A DNA stretch of 64,000 nt, from assembly GCA_033584155.1 (NCBI GenBank), contig CP138355.1, positions 4,925,501-4,989,500 of the forward strand, written 5' to 3'. A program made the position numbers and the translations under genes. The DNA comes from Candidatus Electrothrix scaldis (GTDB taxonomy: Bacteria; Desulfobacterota; Desulfobulbia; Desulfobulbales; Desulfobulbaceae). This document shows, piece after piece, positions 17,859-26,525 of this stretch. The notes beneath the pieces are model-generated. The model did no database searches and had not been told where the DNA came from. It worked only from the letters and a program-made list of their open reading frames with translations. Within the stretch, counting starts at the first letter, position 1, and each line of letters begins with the position of its first letter.

Positions 17859-17887
17859 GAACGACGATTCCAGCCATGTACGTTCCC

Positions 17888-17933
17888 GGCTCCTCATCCC
17901 TCTCCGAGCAGAGGTGAGGAGCCGTTGTATTTT
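17888..17933 (+). terminator. Rho-independent terminator
   Basis: GGCTCCTCA at 17888-17896 pairs with TGAGGAGCC at 17915-17923, extended inside by CCCTCT/AGAGG-type pairing, and is followed by a T-rich stretch (GTTGTATTTT). It lies 30 bp after the stop of the coiled-coil membrane gene. Confidence 0.75.
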
Positions 17934-17993
17934 CATCGATTGTCATCAATTATCCTCCCAAACGTCATCACTCATCACTGACTTGCCTTTATC

Positions 17994-18509
17994 ATGACAA
18001 CAAAAAATAAGCGTATCCTGATTGCGGTCCCGACCCTGCTCTTTCTTCTCTGGTTAGCCTGGTATTATTCCGATAAGCAGGTTATTAAGCGCCAGCTCAA
18101 CGAGTTAACCTGGAATATCAACAAAGAAGCAAATGAACCTACCCTGGAAACAGGTTTGAAGATGCGCGAAGTCAAACAGATGTTGGCACCGGATGTCCGA
18201 GCTGTTATTCCAGAGCGTAAGCATAACGAGACCCTAGCCAGTGATATGGCTGTCCGCTACCTGATGTATTATCGTGACAGGTACGAAACCCTCACCATTC
18301 GTTTTGATGATATGCTTATTGAGTTACCTGAAAAGGGCAAGGCTACTGTTTCAGCAACCGTCTTGGTACAAAAGAAAACACCGCAGGCGGATACACCTGA
18401 TGAGCTCAACGAACAGGTAGAGTTTCTCCTGGTGAAGGATAAAGAGCAAAAGGGAGGAAGGGATTGGAGGCTGACGCAGGCAAGAGTGCCTGCGAGTTTA
18501 GTGCAATAA
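17994..18509 (+). CDS. Membrane-anchored protein of unknown function
   Basis: A 171-residue protein with a single N-terminal membrane helix (IAVPTLLFLLWLAWYY, residues about 9-25) and an extracytoplasmic domain. The segment MAVRYLMYYRDRYETLTIRFDDMLIELPEKG followed by ATVSATVLVQKK and REWRLTQAR-like strands suggests a small alpha/beta, NTF2-like fold, but this is only a shape impression. No neighbour gives a functional hint; it is convergent with cvpA. Confidence 0.6.
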   Translation: MTTKNKRILIAVPTLLFLLWLAWYYSDKQVIKRQLNELTWNINKEANEPTLETGLKMREVKQMLAPDVRAVIPERKHNETLASDMAVRYLMYYRDRYETLTIRFDDMLIELPEKGKATVSATVLVQKKTPQADTPDELNEQVEFLLVKDKEQKGGRDWRLTQARVPASLVQ

Positions 18510-18574
18510 TTTTTTGCTTCCGATCTCGCGAAGGGAAGCAAAGAGGCGGGTAAGACGAGTTAAGAGAGTCAGCC

Positions 18575-19238
18575 TTAATGAACGATCTCGGTACTGCTTG
18601 CCGGATCATCACCAGCTTGTGAGGGACGAACCTGCTGAGGAGCGGGATTCAGAGGCATTTCCTCCTGCTGGATCGGGGCCTGAACCTGCTGCGGATTCTC
18701 CGCCTTTTTCTCAACAGGTGCTGCCTTACGAGGTCTGAGATCCTTCCTGATCTCTGCATCCTGAATAACACTGCGTGCCATATCGCTGCCCTGCTCAAGA
18801 TAGGGGGCTATCAAGGAATCACGGAAGAAATGATCTGCCGGAGGAAGGCTCGCAGCGAGAAACATAACCAGGATAACCACCAAGGCAAGTCCCTTCACCA
18901 AGGCAAGAGGCGCGCCCAGGAAAAGCCGATTTCCCCAACCAACCACCTTGACCTGAATAACCTTGCCGAGCAAAGTACCAATTAATTTCAGAAGTAGGGT
19001 CAAGACAATCAACAGGATCAGAAAGCTGCCCCCAAAAATTCCTTTGGGGTTTTCCGTGACCTGGGCAAGATGGGGCATCAATTTCCCGGCATAGAGGGCA
19101 GAAGCGGCATAGCTGCCGATCAGGGAAATGACAAAGGGCAACTGGCGAAAGAATCCCACCCAAAGCCCATACACGACAAAGAGGATCAGGACCGACAAGC
19201 AGGATATAGTCAAACAGGGGGATAGTGGCGAGGTTCAT
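18575..19238 (-). pseudogene. CvpA family protein gene with an N-terminal frameshift
   Basis: From about 19195 down to 18575 the frame encodes the CvpA (colicin V production) membrane family: VVYGLWVGFFRQLPFVISLIG, several hydrophobic helices, then a Pro/Gln-rich tail. The natural start, ATG 19238 with GGAG upstream, gives MNLATIPLFDYILLV, the expected CvpA N-terminus, but in a different frame. Removing one G near 19192-19196 would join the two into DYILLVVLILFVV. So the gene carries a +1 shift near its fifteenth codon. It could be a real pseudogene, a slippage product or a sequencing error. Without repair the only start is TTG 19213. Confidence 0.7.
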
Positions 19239-19395
19239 AACAGGCAATCTCCGAAATGAATTGAGCAAAAGAAACCTCATCGGAAAAGACCTTTTTCTGA
19301 ACGGCTCCTCTTTCTTTTCTTGTAGACCGTTCTATTATACCGTTCTCTCATTATTTGACAAGTACCACTCAGCCAAGCCGATTCCTACGACTCCT

Positions 19396-20148
19396 ATGGA
19401 CATTCGCTCTTTTTTTACGACCCAACAATATTATAGCGGCATTCCTGTTCACTATCACCAGGATGAGCAGCAATGGCTCAGTCTGATTGATCTCCAGCTG
19501 GTCGAACAGGCTCTGCTCTCTGATGAAGCAAGGCTTTTGCAGCGCGTTCTTTCCCCCACAGAACACACCTATTTCCAGCATTTTAAATATATGAAGCGAA
19601 AAAAAGAATGGCTGGGTGGTAGAATTGCCGCCAAGGCAACGTTCTTTGCCTCCACTCAGGATACGATTCAGGACCCACGCAGCATAAGCATCCTGCCCAA
19701 TAAGCACGGTCGTCCTATTGCGGAAGGCGTTCCCAGCTCTTCCGGGAAGGACCTACTGCTCTCCCTGTCTCATAGTGATACCTTTGCTGTTGCCCTGGTA
19801 CGCTCAGGAAAAACCTGCGGAGTAGATTTACAAGAGATCTCCACCAAGCTTGCTGATCTGACCAGCCATTTTGCCACAAACGAGGAGTTGCAGCGCCTTA
19901 CAGGGCAGATAGATTACGATGAGGACACCCGCCTGACCATGCTCTGGACCGTGAAAGAGGCTCTGAAAAAGGCCCTGCTCCATGACCAATCAGCAATCTT
20001 TTCCGAGACAGAGCTTCAGGAGGCTACCCGGCTGAATGACGCGGCCTGGCGTTTTCTCTGCACGGTTCAGGGACAACGGCAATCCGTACTGGTCTATCCC
20101 CTGCCCCCCTATGTCCTGTCCATCACCGAAGAGAAAAAACATGCCTGA
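19396..20148 (+). CDS. 4'-phosphopantetheinyl transferase superfamily protein
   Basis: An Sfp-type enzyme that moves the phosphopantetheine arm of CoA to carrier proteins. Motifs are SLSHSDTFAVALV, CGVDLQEI (metal-binding Asp) and LWTVKEALKKAL (the WxxKEA motif). I start at ATG 19396, giving about 250 residues; a longer frame from GTG 19225 would add a low-complexity stretch overlapping the cvpA start. It overlaps mutM by eight bases. The target carrier protein is not in the window. Confidence 0.85.
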   Translation: MDIRSFFTTQQYYSGIPVHYHQDEQQWLSLIDLQLVEQALLSDEARLLQRVLSPTEHTYFQHFKYMKRKKEWLGGRIAAKATFFASTQDTIQDPRSISILPNKHGRPIAEGVPSSSGKDLLLSLSHSDTFAVALVRSGKTCGVDLQEISTKLADLTSHFATNEELQRLTGQIDYDEDTRLTMLWTVKEALKKALLHDQSAIFSETELQEATRLNDAAWRFLCTVQGQRQSVLVYPLPPYVLSITEEKKHA

Positions 20149-20986
20149 ACTCCCGGAAGTCGAAGTCACCTGCCGAGGCCTGCGTCCCCATCTCCTTGAA
20201 CGGCGCATCCTTGCGGTTCGCAGCTCAGGAAAGCCATTACGCCAGCCTCTGCCTGAGGATCTGATCCGGCAATGCCTCTGCGATAATACCATCTCTGCTG
20301 TTGAGCGGCGGGCAAAATATATCTTGGTCCGCTTTGCAGATGGAGCGGTGCTGCTAATTCATCTGGGTATGACCGGCAAGCTGGGTATTTTCCCTAAAGG
20401 CAAGGAAGGAGCCAAGCATGACCATCTGGCCTTATCCCTGGATAACGGAAGCGAGCTGCGTTTCAACGATGCTCGCCGCTTCGGCAGCTTGGTGGTTTGG
20501 CCTGCGGATGAGGCGAAGGAGCTGGAGCAGGCTTTTCTTGCCCGGCAAGGACTTGAGCCCTTGAGTACGGAATTCACCGGGGAGAACCTGTATGAGCGCG
20601 CCCGGCAATGCCGGTTACCGATCAAGAGCTTCCTCATGGACAGCCACCGCATCAGTGGGATCGGGAATATCTATGCCAATGAAACCCTGTTTGCTGCGGG
20701 CATCCATCCTCTCTGTCCGGCCAATAGCCTGAGTACCGAGCAATGGCAGGAGGTGGCGACCTGCGCGGCCCGCATTCTTAAACAGGCCATCAAGGCTGGT
20801 GGCTCTACTATCTCGGATTTCCTCGGGGCCAGCGGGCAGCCAGGCTATTTTCAGTTACAGCTGGCAGTGTATGGGAAAAAGGGGGAGGACTGTCCGCGTT
20901 GCGGGGAGGAGATACAGAAAGAGGTTATAGGGGGAAGGGCGACGTTTTTTTGTTCGGAATGTCAGGAGCAGGCATTGATTCACTGA
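20141..20986 (+). CDS. mutM: Formamidopyrimidine-DNA glycosylase
   Basis: A 281-residue bifunctional glycosylase/AP lyase that removes 8-oxoguanine and formamidopyrimidines. The mature N-terminus PELPEVE with the catalytic Pro2 and Glu3 is intact. The helix-two-turn-helix region has SHRISGIGNIYANETLF, and the C-terminal zinc finger shows CPRC ... FFCSEC. Length is standard. The ATG at 20141 overlaps the end of the phosphopantetheinyl transferase gene. Its stop codon lies inside an 8-bp tandem repeat. Confidence 0.96.
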   Translation: MPELPEVEVTCRGLRPHLLERRILAVRSSGKPLRQPLPEDLIRQCLCDNTISAVERRAKYILVRFADGAVLLIHLGMTGKLGIFPKGKEGAKHDHLALSLDNGSELRFNDARRFGSLVVWPADEAKELEQAFLARQGLEPLSTEFTGENLYERARQCRLPIKSFLMDSHRISGIGNIYANETLFAAGIHPLCPANSLSTEQWQEVATCAARILKQAIKAGGSTISDFLGASGQPGYFQLQLAVYGKKGEDCPRCGEEIQKEVIGGRATFFCSECQEQALIH

Positions 20987-21004
20987 TTCACTGATTCACT
21001 GATT
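20975..21004. repeat. 8-bp tandem repeat at the mutM stop
   Basis: The unit TGATTCAC occurs three times in a row and continues as TGATTA, covering the last codons and stop of mutM. It could vary by slippage, but the first copy already supplies the stop, so protein length would change little. Confidence 0.7.
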
Positions 21005-21065
21005 ATATTTACTTCAAAACACTCTGATGTTCCGAAAAAACAAGCTTTCGGAACGAAACCAGTGC

Positions 21066-22529
21066 CTATTTGTGAACTCTTCTATTCGTTTCAATATCCT
21101 TTTCAATTTCTGCATTCTCTTTTTCAATATCCCTGATTTTTTTTAACAAAATATTCCTTTGTTCTGCTTGATCTACCTCATCAAAGATGTTCTCCTTATC
21201 AGGTAATTCCGATCTTTTTCTATCCCTCTCCATTTTTTCTCTCATTCTCGTTGAATAGAAGCTATATGGTGAGAAAAACAACATAACCATTACAGGGGAC
21301 AGCTCTAGCAATATGATAGTTATCTTGAGACCGTAAGAAAATTCCTTTGCAGCTGTCCCGTATTCAGGATCATTGTATAATTTTTTTAAACCAATATATC
21401 TATCAAGAGGGCCATAGTTATTTTTTTGATAAAACCCCCCATTTTCCAATGTTTGCTTGTAATTAGCCAGATAAATTTCATTTGATTTCATCAGCTTATT
21501 CAATTCATTTCTTTCCTTTTCCAATTCGGAAGAAATTTCCTCAACAGTCCTTGTGTCATACTGTTTTTTTTCAGTTTTACTCGCCAGCTCCTTTGATCTT
21601 TTTTCTAGTTCTGATAAATATTTTTTATTCTTTTCTATCAGAGCAGCAATCCTTTGCATCTCATTTCTTTTACTTTGCAAATATGGTATATTATTGCTAT
21701 TTTGTGTTTTCAACGCAATCACTTCACGGTTGAATGCCTTCCATCTCGGTCCTTTTTTTGCCCCTCTGTCTTTATCATTTGCTTCATGATCCATTTCAAT
21801 TTCTTTTAATCGTATTTCCTCATTATTTGCATCAACTTTTGCTTGAATAATCGATATTTCCTCGGAAAGATCCATTATTTTTTTTTGGTTTTCAGAGATA
21901 TTATCTCTGTAATGAATAATATCATTGTCCAGGTCATTCTTTTCCTTTAAAGAGAGTGCTATATTCTTTTTGCTGTTTAAGGCGTTCCGTTTGCTGTTCA
22001 GCACCTCTTCCAGTTGAGCGATATTTTTTTTCTTTTCACTTTCTTTCCTTTCGATATCTCGTTCTTTTTCTTCTGTTTTTGCTAGATATTCATTGTTAAA
22101 CTGTTTGCTTTCTGTATTTAAAATTTTATCTATAGCTCTATGCTGGATTCTTATTTCAGCAATTGTTGCAATTCCGTAAGCAATAATAATAGAATAGCAT
22201 ATTCTTGGCATGATCCTTAACGGTATAAGAATGACATTTGTAAAAAAATTTACAAACTTATTCTTTACATATATTTTATATAATGACCACTCCGATCCAA
22301 TAATAGCTTGGTCGATACTGAATAATATCAAAACGATTACCATCGATATAACTATAGAGTACCATAGCGGCAAAATTATTGAAGTTCCGTAGAGGAGCAC
22401 ACAAAATGAAAAAAGTGTACTTAATACTTGGCGTGTAAATGAAGCTGAAATTAAAAATAATTCGTATTTTCCAAATCTTTTTATCTCTTCAGTGTCAATT
22501 AATGCAATATAATAAAAAAAGTTCTTCAT
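21066..22529 (-). CDS. DUF4407 family membrane protein with long coiled coil
   Basis: About 487 residues. Two membrane helices lie near residues 28-75 (ASFTRQVLSTLFSFCVLLYG), another pair near 100-130, and one near the C-terminus (ITIILLELSPVMVMLFFSP). Between them is a 250-residue Lys/Glu-rich coiled coil. This N-terminal membrane, coiled coil, C-terminal membrane layout is that of the DUF4407 family, of unknown function. I use ATG 22529; a TTG 48 bases upstream is possible. The base composition is clearly more AT-rich than the flanking genes, which points to acquisition. Confidence 0.7.
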   Translation of the reverse strand: MKNFFYYIALIDTEEIKRFGKYELFLISASFTRQVLSTLFSFCVLLYGTSIILPLWYSIVISMVIVLILFSIDQAIIGSEWSLYKIYVKNKFVNFFTNVILIPLRIMPRICYSIIIAYGIATIAEIRIQHRAIDKILNTESKQFNNEYLAKTEEKERDIERKESEKKKNIAQLEEVLNSKRNALNSKKNIALSLKEKNDLDNDIIHYRDNISENQKKIMDLSEEISIIQAKVDANNEEIRLKEIEMDHEANDKDRGAKKGPRWKAFNREVIALKTQNSNNIPYLQSKRNEMQRIAALIEKNKKYLSELEKRSKELASKTEKKQYDTRTVEEISSELEKERNELNKLMKSNEIYLANYKQTLENGGFYQKNNYGPLDRYIGLKKLYNDPEYGTAAKEFSYGLKITIILLELSPVMVMLFFSPYSFYSTRMREKMERDRKRSELPDKENIFDEVDQAEQRNILLKKIRDIEKENAEIEKDIETNRRVHK

Positions 22530-22610
22530 TGATATTGAATATAGAATGTATTGGTGCCCTTCAGGTATCCTCTCCAAATCTCAAGGTCGTTTTCGTTAAC
22601 GAAGATTCAA

Positions 22611-22848
22611 TTAGTTACGGCACGAAAAAAGACCATTGAGGATGTTTTACCCTGTATTTCTGGGAAGGATGTAATCAGGTGAACTCTGTTGAAGAACTCT
22701 TCCAGGAGCTGGATACGTTGAATCTGTACTACGCCGGGCAATTCAAGCTCACAAAAAAATCAAGAAACGGAACAAAGATCTCGCGAAACTTAAAGCTGTT
22801 ATTGAGATATTGGTGCAGAAAAACAAAACGGGCAGGCTCGCATTCTGA
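22611..22848 (+). pseudogene. Degenerate gene fragment
   Basis: Successive frames read LVTARKKTIEDVLPCISG, then NSVEELFQELDTLNLYYAG, then AHKKIKKRNKDLAKLKA ending at TGA 22846-22848. Each has coding character but the frame changes twice and no start is seen. I interpret the region as a decayed gene of unknown family. A stem-loop, CGGGCAGG at 22829-22836 with CCTGCCCG at 22867-22874, follows and could terminate either strand. Confidence 0.35.
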
Positions 22849-22903
22849 CCTTCTCAAAAGGTGAAACCTGCCCGCCAATACTGCGGATAAAAGAATCGTC
22901 ACA

Positions 22904-23266
22904 TCAGTTTACTTCCCCCTGCGGTTCCGCCTTCTTTTTCTTTTTTCTCTCACTGGTCCGGGTGCCTCCGGCCATTTCATACTCGTTGCTGTCCTTGCCG
23001 TACTTGACACCCACTGCTGCCAGCATCCGGGAAGACGTGGTGCGCAGTCCTTTTTCCCCTGCCTTGAAGTCATTTCCCGCTGCATCGGCCTTAGCCAACT
23101 GGGCATTATAATCGTCCAGCTGCTTCTGGTTGGCCGCGATCTCGTCTGCATAGGCTGCAAGGGTGAGGCCATTGCCCAGATCCAGGTTCGGATCAATGCC
23201 CTGCATATTGGCAAGCCGGGTTTGAGCCTCGGTGAGGACCTTTGATGTTTTCCGTTTAAATGCCAT
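22904..23266 (-). CDS. Hypothetical protein with helical core and basic tail
   Basis: A 120-residue protein of no family I can name. The body is helical (LTLAAYADEIAANQKQLDDYNAQLAKADAAG) and the C-terminus is basic (ERKKKKKAEPQGEVN). The pattern VKYGKDSNEYEMAGGTRTSERK is distinctive and could be used for a search. GAGGAACATCTC upstream gives an acceptable ribosome site. A 21-bp minisatellite lies upstream. Confidence 0.6.
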   Translation of the reverse strand: MAFKRKTSKVLTEAQTRLANMQGIDPNLDLGNGLTLAAYADEIAANQKQLDDYNAQLAKADAAGNDFKAGEKGLRTTSSRMLAAVGVKYGKDSNEYEMAGGTRTSERKKKKKAEPQGEVN

Positions 23267-23383
23267 GAGATGTTCCTCCTTGAGAATAGGTTTTCCCTTG
23301 GTTTAAGGGAGATTGAGGACGTGTGCAGGTAGCCTGCACATGTGTACATACTACTGACAAACAAGTGGATAGAACTTTACTGC

Positions 23384-23640
23384 GTGTAAACAGAGGATAC
23401 AGACGTTGAAACACTGTGTTTCAACATGTAAATCCTCTGTTCAAACATGTGAATGCTGCTGATAAACGTATAAACAGAGCGTACAAACATTGAAACGCTC
23501 CATTGCAACATGTGAATGCTCTTGTCAAACGTATAAACGAAGTATTCAGACATTGAAATACTCTGTGCAGATGTATGAATGCTGCGTTTACATGTCTCAA
23601 CGCTCCATACAGACATCTGCTTGCTCCGGCACGATGTATT
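23384..23640. repeat. Degenerate 21-bp minisatellite
   Basis: About twelve copies of a roughly 21-bp unit, of the type AATGCTCTTGTCAAACGTATA, cover this stretch. Read on the minus strand, an open frame (23377-23715) translates it into 7-residue repeats of the form S-(I/V)-(Y/H/S)-(M/T)-x-x-x (SIHTSAQ, SISMSEY, SVYTFIS, SIHMFEQ). Many units are also imperfect palindromes, for instance GTTGAAACA with TGTTTCAAC at 23405-23423. I do not annotate a gene because no ribosome site or domain supports it, but the frame has stayed open through all copies. Confidence 0.7.
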
Positions 23641-23802
23641 TAAACAGGTGTTGAATGAGCAAACCAGAGGCATCGACCTGTTCGTTTTTTTTCGGGAAGA
23701 TGCAGAACTATACAACTACAGTAAGATTTTTTTTGCACGTTGAAAATTGGATGGATTTGGAGAGCCGCATAAAGGTACAGCTCTCCAGAAAAAATAAGGT
23801 GC

Positions 23803-24594
23803 TTATTTGGAAGTAGATCTGGCTTTTCTGGCTTCCTCTCTTGCTTTTCTCTGTGCCTCAGCTTCGGCTCTGGCTTTATCTGCTCTCGCCTTAGCTGCTG
23901 CCCTGGCTTTCGCTGCTTTCTCTTTGCGCTTACGTATTATCATATCACCTTCATAATCGGTAAAGGTGGATGTTCGATCTGTCAACCAGAGCATCCAAGA
24001 ATAATTAGTCCTGCCTAGATTGATTGATTGAGAAGAAAGACCCGTGCTAACACCTAGCACCTTTCCCAAATCTTGCAATGGCAATGAGAGTTGATTACCC
24101 TGTGAGAGATTTGCTCCTATAACGGAGATGAAGCCATTCTGCCCCTTAATAAGACGGTCATCAAGATCACGAATCCGGTAGCTTCGGGAATCCGGCCCAG
24201 TCGCATTAGGAGAAACTTTACACAACGCCAGAACTCCACCATAAACAGGTTTGATCTTAACGCGCTTAGTTATTTCTTTACCTTCTTTGTCAGTAACAAT
24301 CTCCTTCACTTGTCGCGGAGTCTGTATCCTCACTACAAGTGCTCCTGCTTCAATCGCATCCTTGAATGAGTCTGATTTCAAGGTAAGGCTGGAACAATCA
24401 ATAGTTTTCGGAGGAGGAAAAGACTCACCGGATCGGTACGTTTTCCTGACGGATGGAAAGGTAAATGTAACGTTGGGATACTGCAACTCAACGGTATTCA
24501 ACGGTCGATTCATATCTCCCCCCTTCGGAGACATGGGACCACAGGCCATTAGAAGGGGCAATGAAAGAAAGCAGGCTGTCAATAATTTCTTCAT
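23803..24594 (-). CDS. Lipoprotein with Ala/Arg/Lys-rich C-terminal tail
   Basis: A 263-residue protein. The signal peptide MKKLLTACFLSLPLLMAC ends in a lipobox, with Cys18 as the lipidated residue. The middle domain (VRIQTPRQVKEIVTDKEG, PVYGGVLALCKVSP) is beta-rich and not recognised. The last 45 residues are an unbroken charged helix of Ala, Arg, Lys and Glu. It is the last gene of a minus-strand set with a second lipoprotein, a caspase-like protease and a TPR protein, so a shared envelope function is likely. Confidence 0.65.
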   Translation of the reverse strand: MKKLLTACFLSLPLLMACGPMSPKGGDMNRPLNTVELQYPNVTFTFPSVRKTYRSGESFPPPKTIDCSSLTLKSDSFKDAIEAGALVVRIQTPRQVKEIVTDKEGKEITKRVKIKPVYGGVLALCKVSPNATGPDSRSYRIRDLDDRLIKGQNGFISVIGANLSQGNQLSLPLQDLGKVLGVSTGLSSQSINLGRTNYSWMLWLTDRTSTFTDYEGDMIIRKRKEKAAKARAAAKARADKARAEAEAQRKAREEARKARSTSK

Positions 24595-24619
24595 ATCAAT
24601 CCTTATTTTTCAATTAATA

Positions 24620-25273
24620 TTACCAAGTGATACAGCTCGTCGGGAAAGATTTCCTTCCTGCCTCAGTACGAACTGTAATCTGCTGCGGTTCATAACCAAT
24701 CAGTTGAAAACCGGGACACCCCGACACAATACGACAAGAGAGTTTGGTAGAGTCCTTTGAAAGCCCATCGACTTCATCCGCCCTGGTCAACGAAGCTCCT
24801 TCATCCGCCTTGGCCAGCAAAGCTCCTTCATCCGCCTTGGTCAACGAAGCTCTTTCATCCGCCTTGGTCAACGAAGCTCTTTCATCCGCCTTGGCCAACG
24901 AAGCTCTTTCATCCGCCTTGGTCAACGAAGCTCTTTCATCCGCCTTGGCCAACGAAGCTCTTTCGTCAGCTCTATCCAAATTATCGTCTTCATCAGCTCG
25001 GTCTAGATTATCTCTTTCGTCTGCTCTGTCCAGACGATCACCTTCATCGGCTCCGAGGAGAGAACCTGCCTGATAGCAGGCACAGACAAATTTCTTATCC
25101 CCAGCCAAAAGTATCGGATTACCAGTCCCGACTTGGAGACTAATCCGTTCCTTCGGGCTGAGACTATCCACCGGGTAGCAGTCTTTAACGACCTCCGGTT
25201 TAGGCAATAAATTTGCACATGAACTGAGTGCAACGCATGTCGCCATACCGATTCCGAATTTTATAATTTTCAT
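24620..25273 (-). CDS. Lipoprotein with 9-residue tandem repeats
   Basis: About 217 residues. ATG 25273 follows GGAG and starts a signal peptide with lipobox ALSSC. After about 60 residues come roughly ten tandem 9-residue repeats (ADERASLTK, ADERASLAK, with an older block DNLDRADER), encoded by 27-bp DNA repeats that are nearly identical at 24780-24970. The C-terminal 50 residues have two cysteines (LSCRIVSGCPGF) that may form a disulfide. The near-identity of DNA repeats implies recent expansion. The repeats are charged and would form a flexible or helical stalk; function unknown. Confidence 0.7.
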   Translation of the reverse strand: MKIIKFGIGMATCVALSSCANLLPKPEVVKDCYPVDSLSPKERISLQVGTGNPILLAGDKKFVCACYQAGSLLGADEGDRLDRADERDNLDRADEDDNLDRADERASLAKADERASLTKADERASLAKADERASLTKADERASLTKADEGALLAKADEGASLTRADEVDGLSKDSTKLSCRIVSGCPGFQLIGYEPQQITVRTEAGRKSFPTSCITW

Positions 25274-25316
25274 GTCAGTCTCCAACGGGTTAACTTATGC
25301 CTATTTCATAGGAAGG

Positions 25317-26507
25317 CTATTGACCACGCGCACGTAGTTCGTTCAGTTTCTTCTGTGCAGCTGGCACATGAGAGCCCACAGGGTATAGTTTGAGAAATTG
25401 CTCAACTGTATAGGAGCTGGCAGAACCTTGGATATCATGCTGCCACTCATAAAGAGCCTGAGCTTGATCCTCTTTGCTCAACGTGTTTTTTACCGCTACA
25501 GGTTTAGTGTATGATTCTGGTGTGTATGATTTTGGCCTTGATCTTTCTTCTGCTCGCAATCTCTCTAATCGCTCTATCTCTGCCTGCAACCTCTCTACCT
25601 CACGCCTATCCTCGTTTCTACCCGACTGAAATCCCTTCGTTTGAGAGGTGAATATAGTGCCCCCTCTTGTCGTTGCAGGCAACGGAGAACGAAAAAGAAA
25701 ATTTCCTTGCTCATGACCAGCAAAGCTGTCCCCCCGTGGTTTGTTCATGTTGCTCGTAGCCGCTGGCCCAAGATAGGCATCAAGCTCGCTTGCAGTTATG
25801 ACTCCATCGCGATAGGTGTCTGCAGCACCTTCAAGCCCTTTAAGAAGATACGCCGTATAGTGGCTATGCTCTCTGTATCCGGGGAGTTGGCTACCTGCCG
25901 GGGTTTGCTCTCCGGCACCACCGGCTGTCAGGTATTGTCGTGCACGATGCTTCGCCATCTCCCCAATGTAATTAGGGGTGTCCTCCGGCTCTGAATTCAT
26001 ATGCCCCTTAGTCGCAAACAACCCTCCGAAACAGGAATCAAAGATAAACAACTGATGGTGAGCATAACCGAGTTTTTGGGCAAGCTCTCGAAGTTTCTCC
26101 ATGCTGATCCAAGTTGCAGAACGATCTGTGCCCTCATAAGGAATAATATATCCGAAGTTTTTGCCGCCTCGCTCTTTGGTCGCGCCATGTCCAGAAAAAT
26201 AAAAAATAATGCGGTCATTCGTAGTCAATCGTGTTGCCAGATCATCTTCCAAATAGGAGACAATATTATTTCTTGTCGCCTCTCGACCGATGAAACGCCG
26301 CACCTCAAATCCCTGCTTCTCAAGAAGTTCAGCCATAGCCTTTGCATCTTTTTCGGCATATTCCAGCGCATCCCAATGGGTTGGATAGTTACGAATACCG
26401 ATCACAACAGCATAACTTTTACCGAAATAGCGGGAGGGGTCAATAGCCTGAACGGGAGCAGCAATGAGTAGTAACAGCACCGTAACAATAATATAGCGAT
26501 TCACCAT
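25317..26507 (-). CDS. Secreted caspase-like (C14) protease
   Basis: A 396-residue protein. Residues 1-21 form a signal peptide (ending APVQA). The caspase domain follows: KSYAVVIGIRNYP, the catalytic His107 in IIFYFSGHGATK and the catalytic Cys159 in FIFDSCFGGLF, so both residues are intact. After residue 280 come a coiled segment (REVERLQAEIERLERLRAEE) and a short C-terminal helical domain (VEQFLKLYPVGSHVPAAQKKLNEL). Bacterial caspase homologues cut after basic residues or act in signalling and cell death; a periplasmic location is the inference here. Genes on both sides encode lipoproteins and a membrane TPR protein. Confidence 0.88.
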   Translation of the reverse strand: MVNRYIIVTVLLLLIAAPVQAIDPSRYFGKSYAVVIGIRNYPTHWDALEYAEKDAKAMAELLEKQGFEVRRFIGREATRNNIVSYLEDDLATRLTTNDRIIFYFSGHGATKERGGKNFGYIIPYEGTDRSATWISMEKLRELAQKLGYAHHQLFIFDSCFGGLFATKGHMNSEPEDTPNYIGEMAKHRARQYLTAGGAGEQTPAGSQLPGYREHSHYTAYLLKGLEGAADTYRDGVITASELDAYLGPAATSNMNKPRGDSFAGHEQGNFLFRSPLPATTRGGTIFTSQTKGFQSGRNEDRREVERLQAEIERLERLRAEERSRPKSYTPESYTKPVAVKNTLSKEDQAQALYEWQHDIQGSASSYTVEQFLKLYPVGSHVPAAQKKLNELRARGQ

Positions 26508-26525
26508 TTGAGAGTACCTTAGATG

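Noticed and set aside
23384-23640. CRISPR array
   Set aside because: The 21-bp units are contiguous and degenerate, with no separate spacer class.
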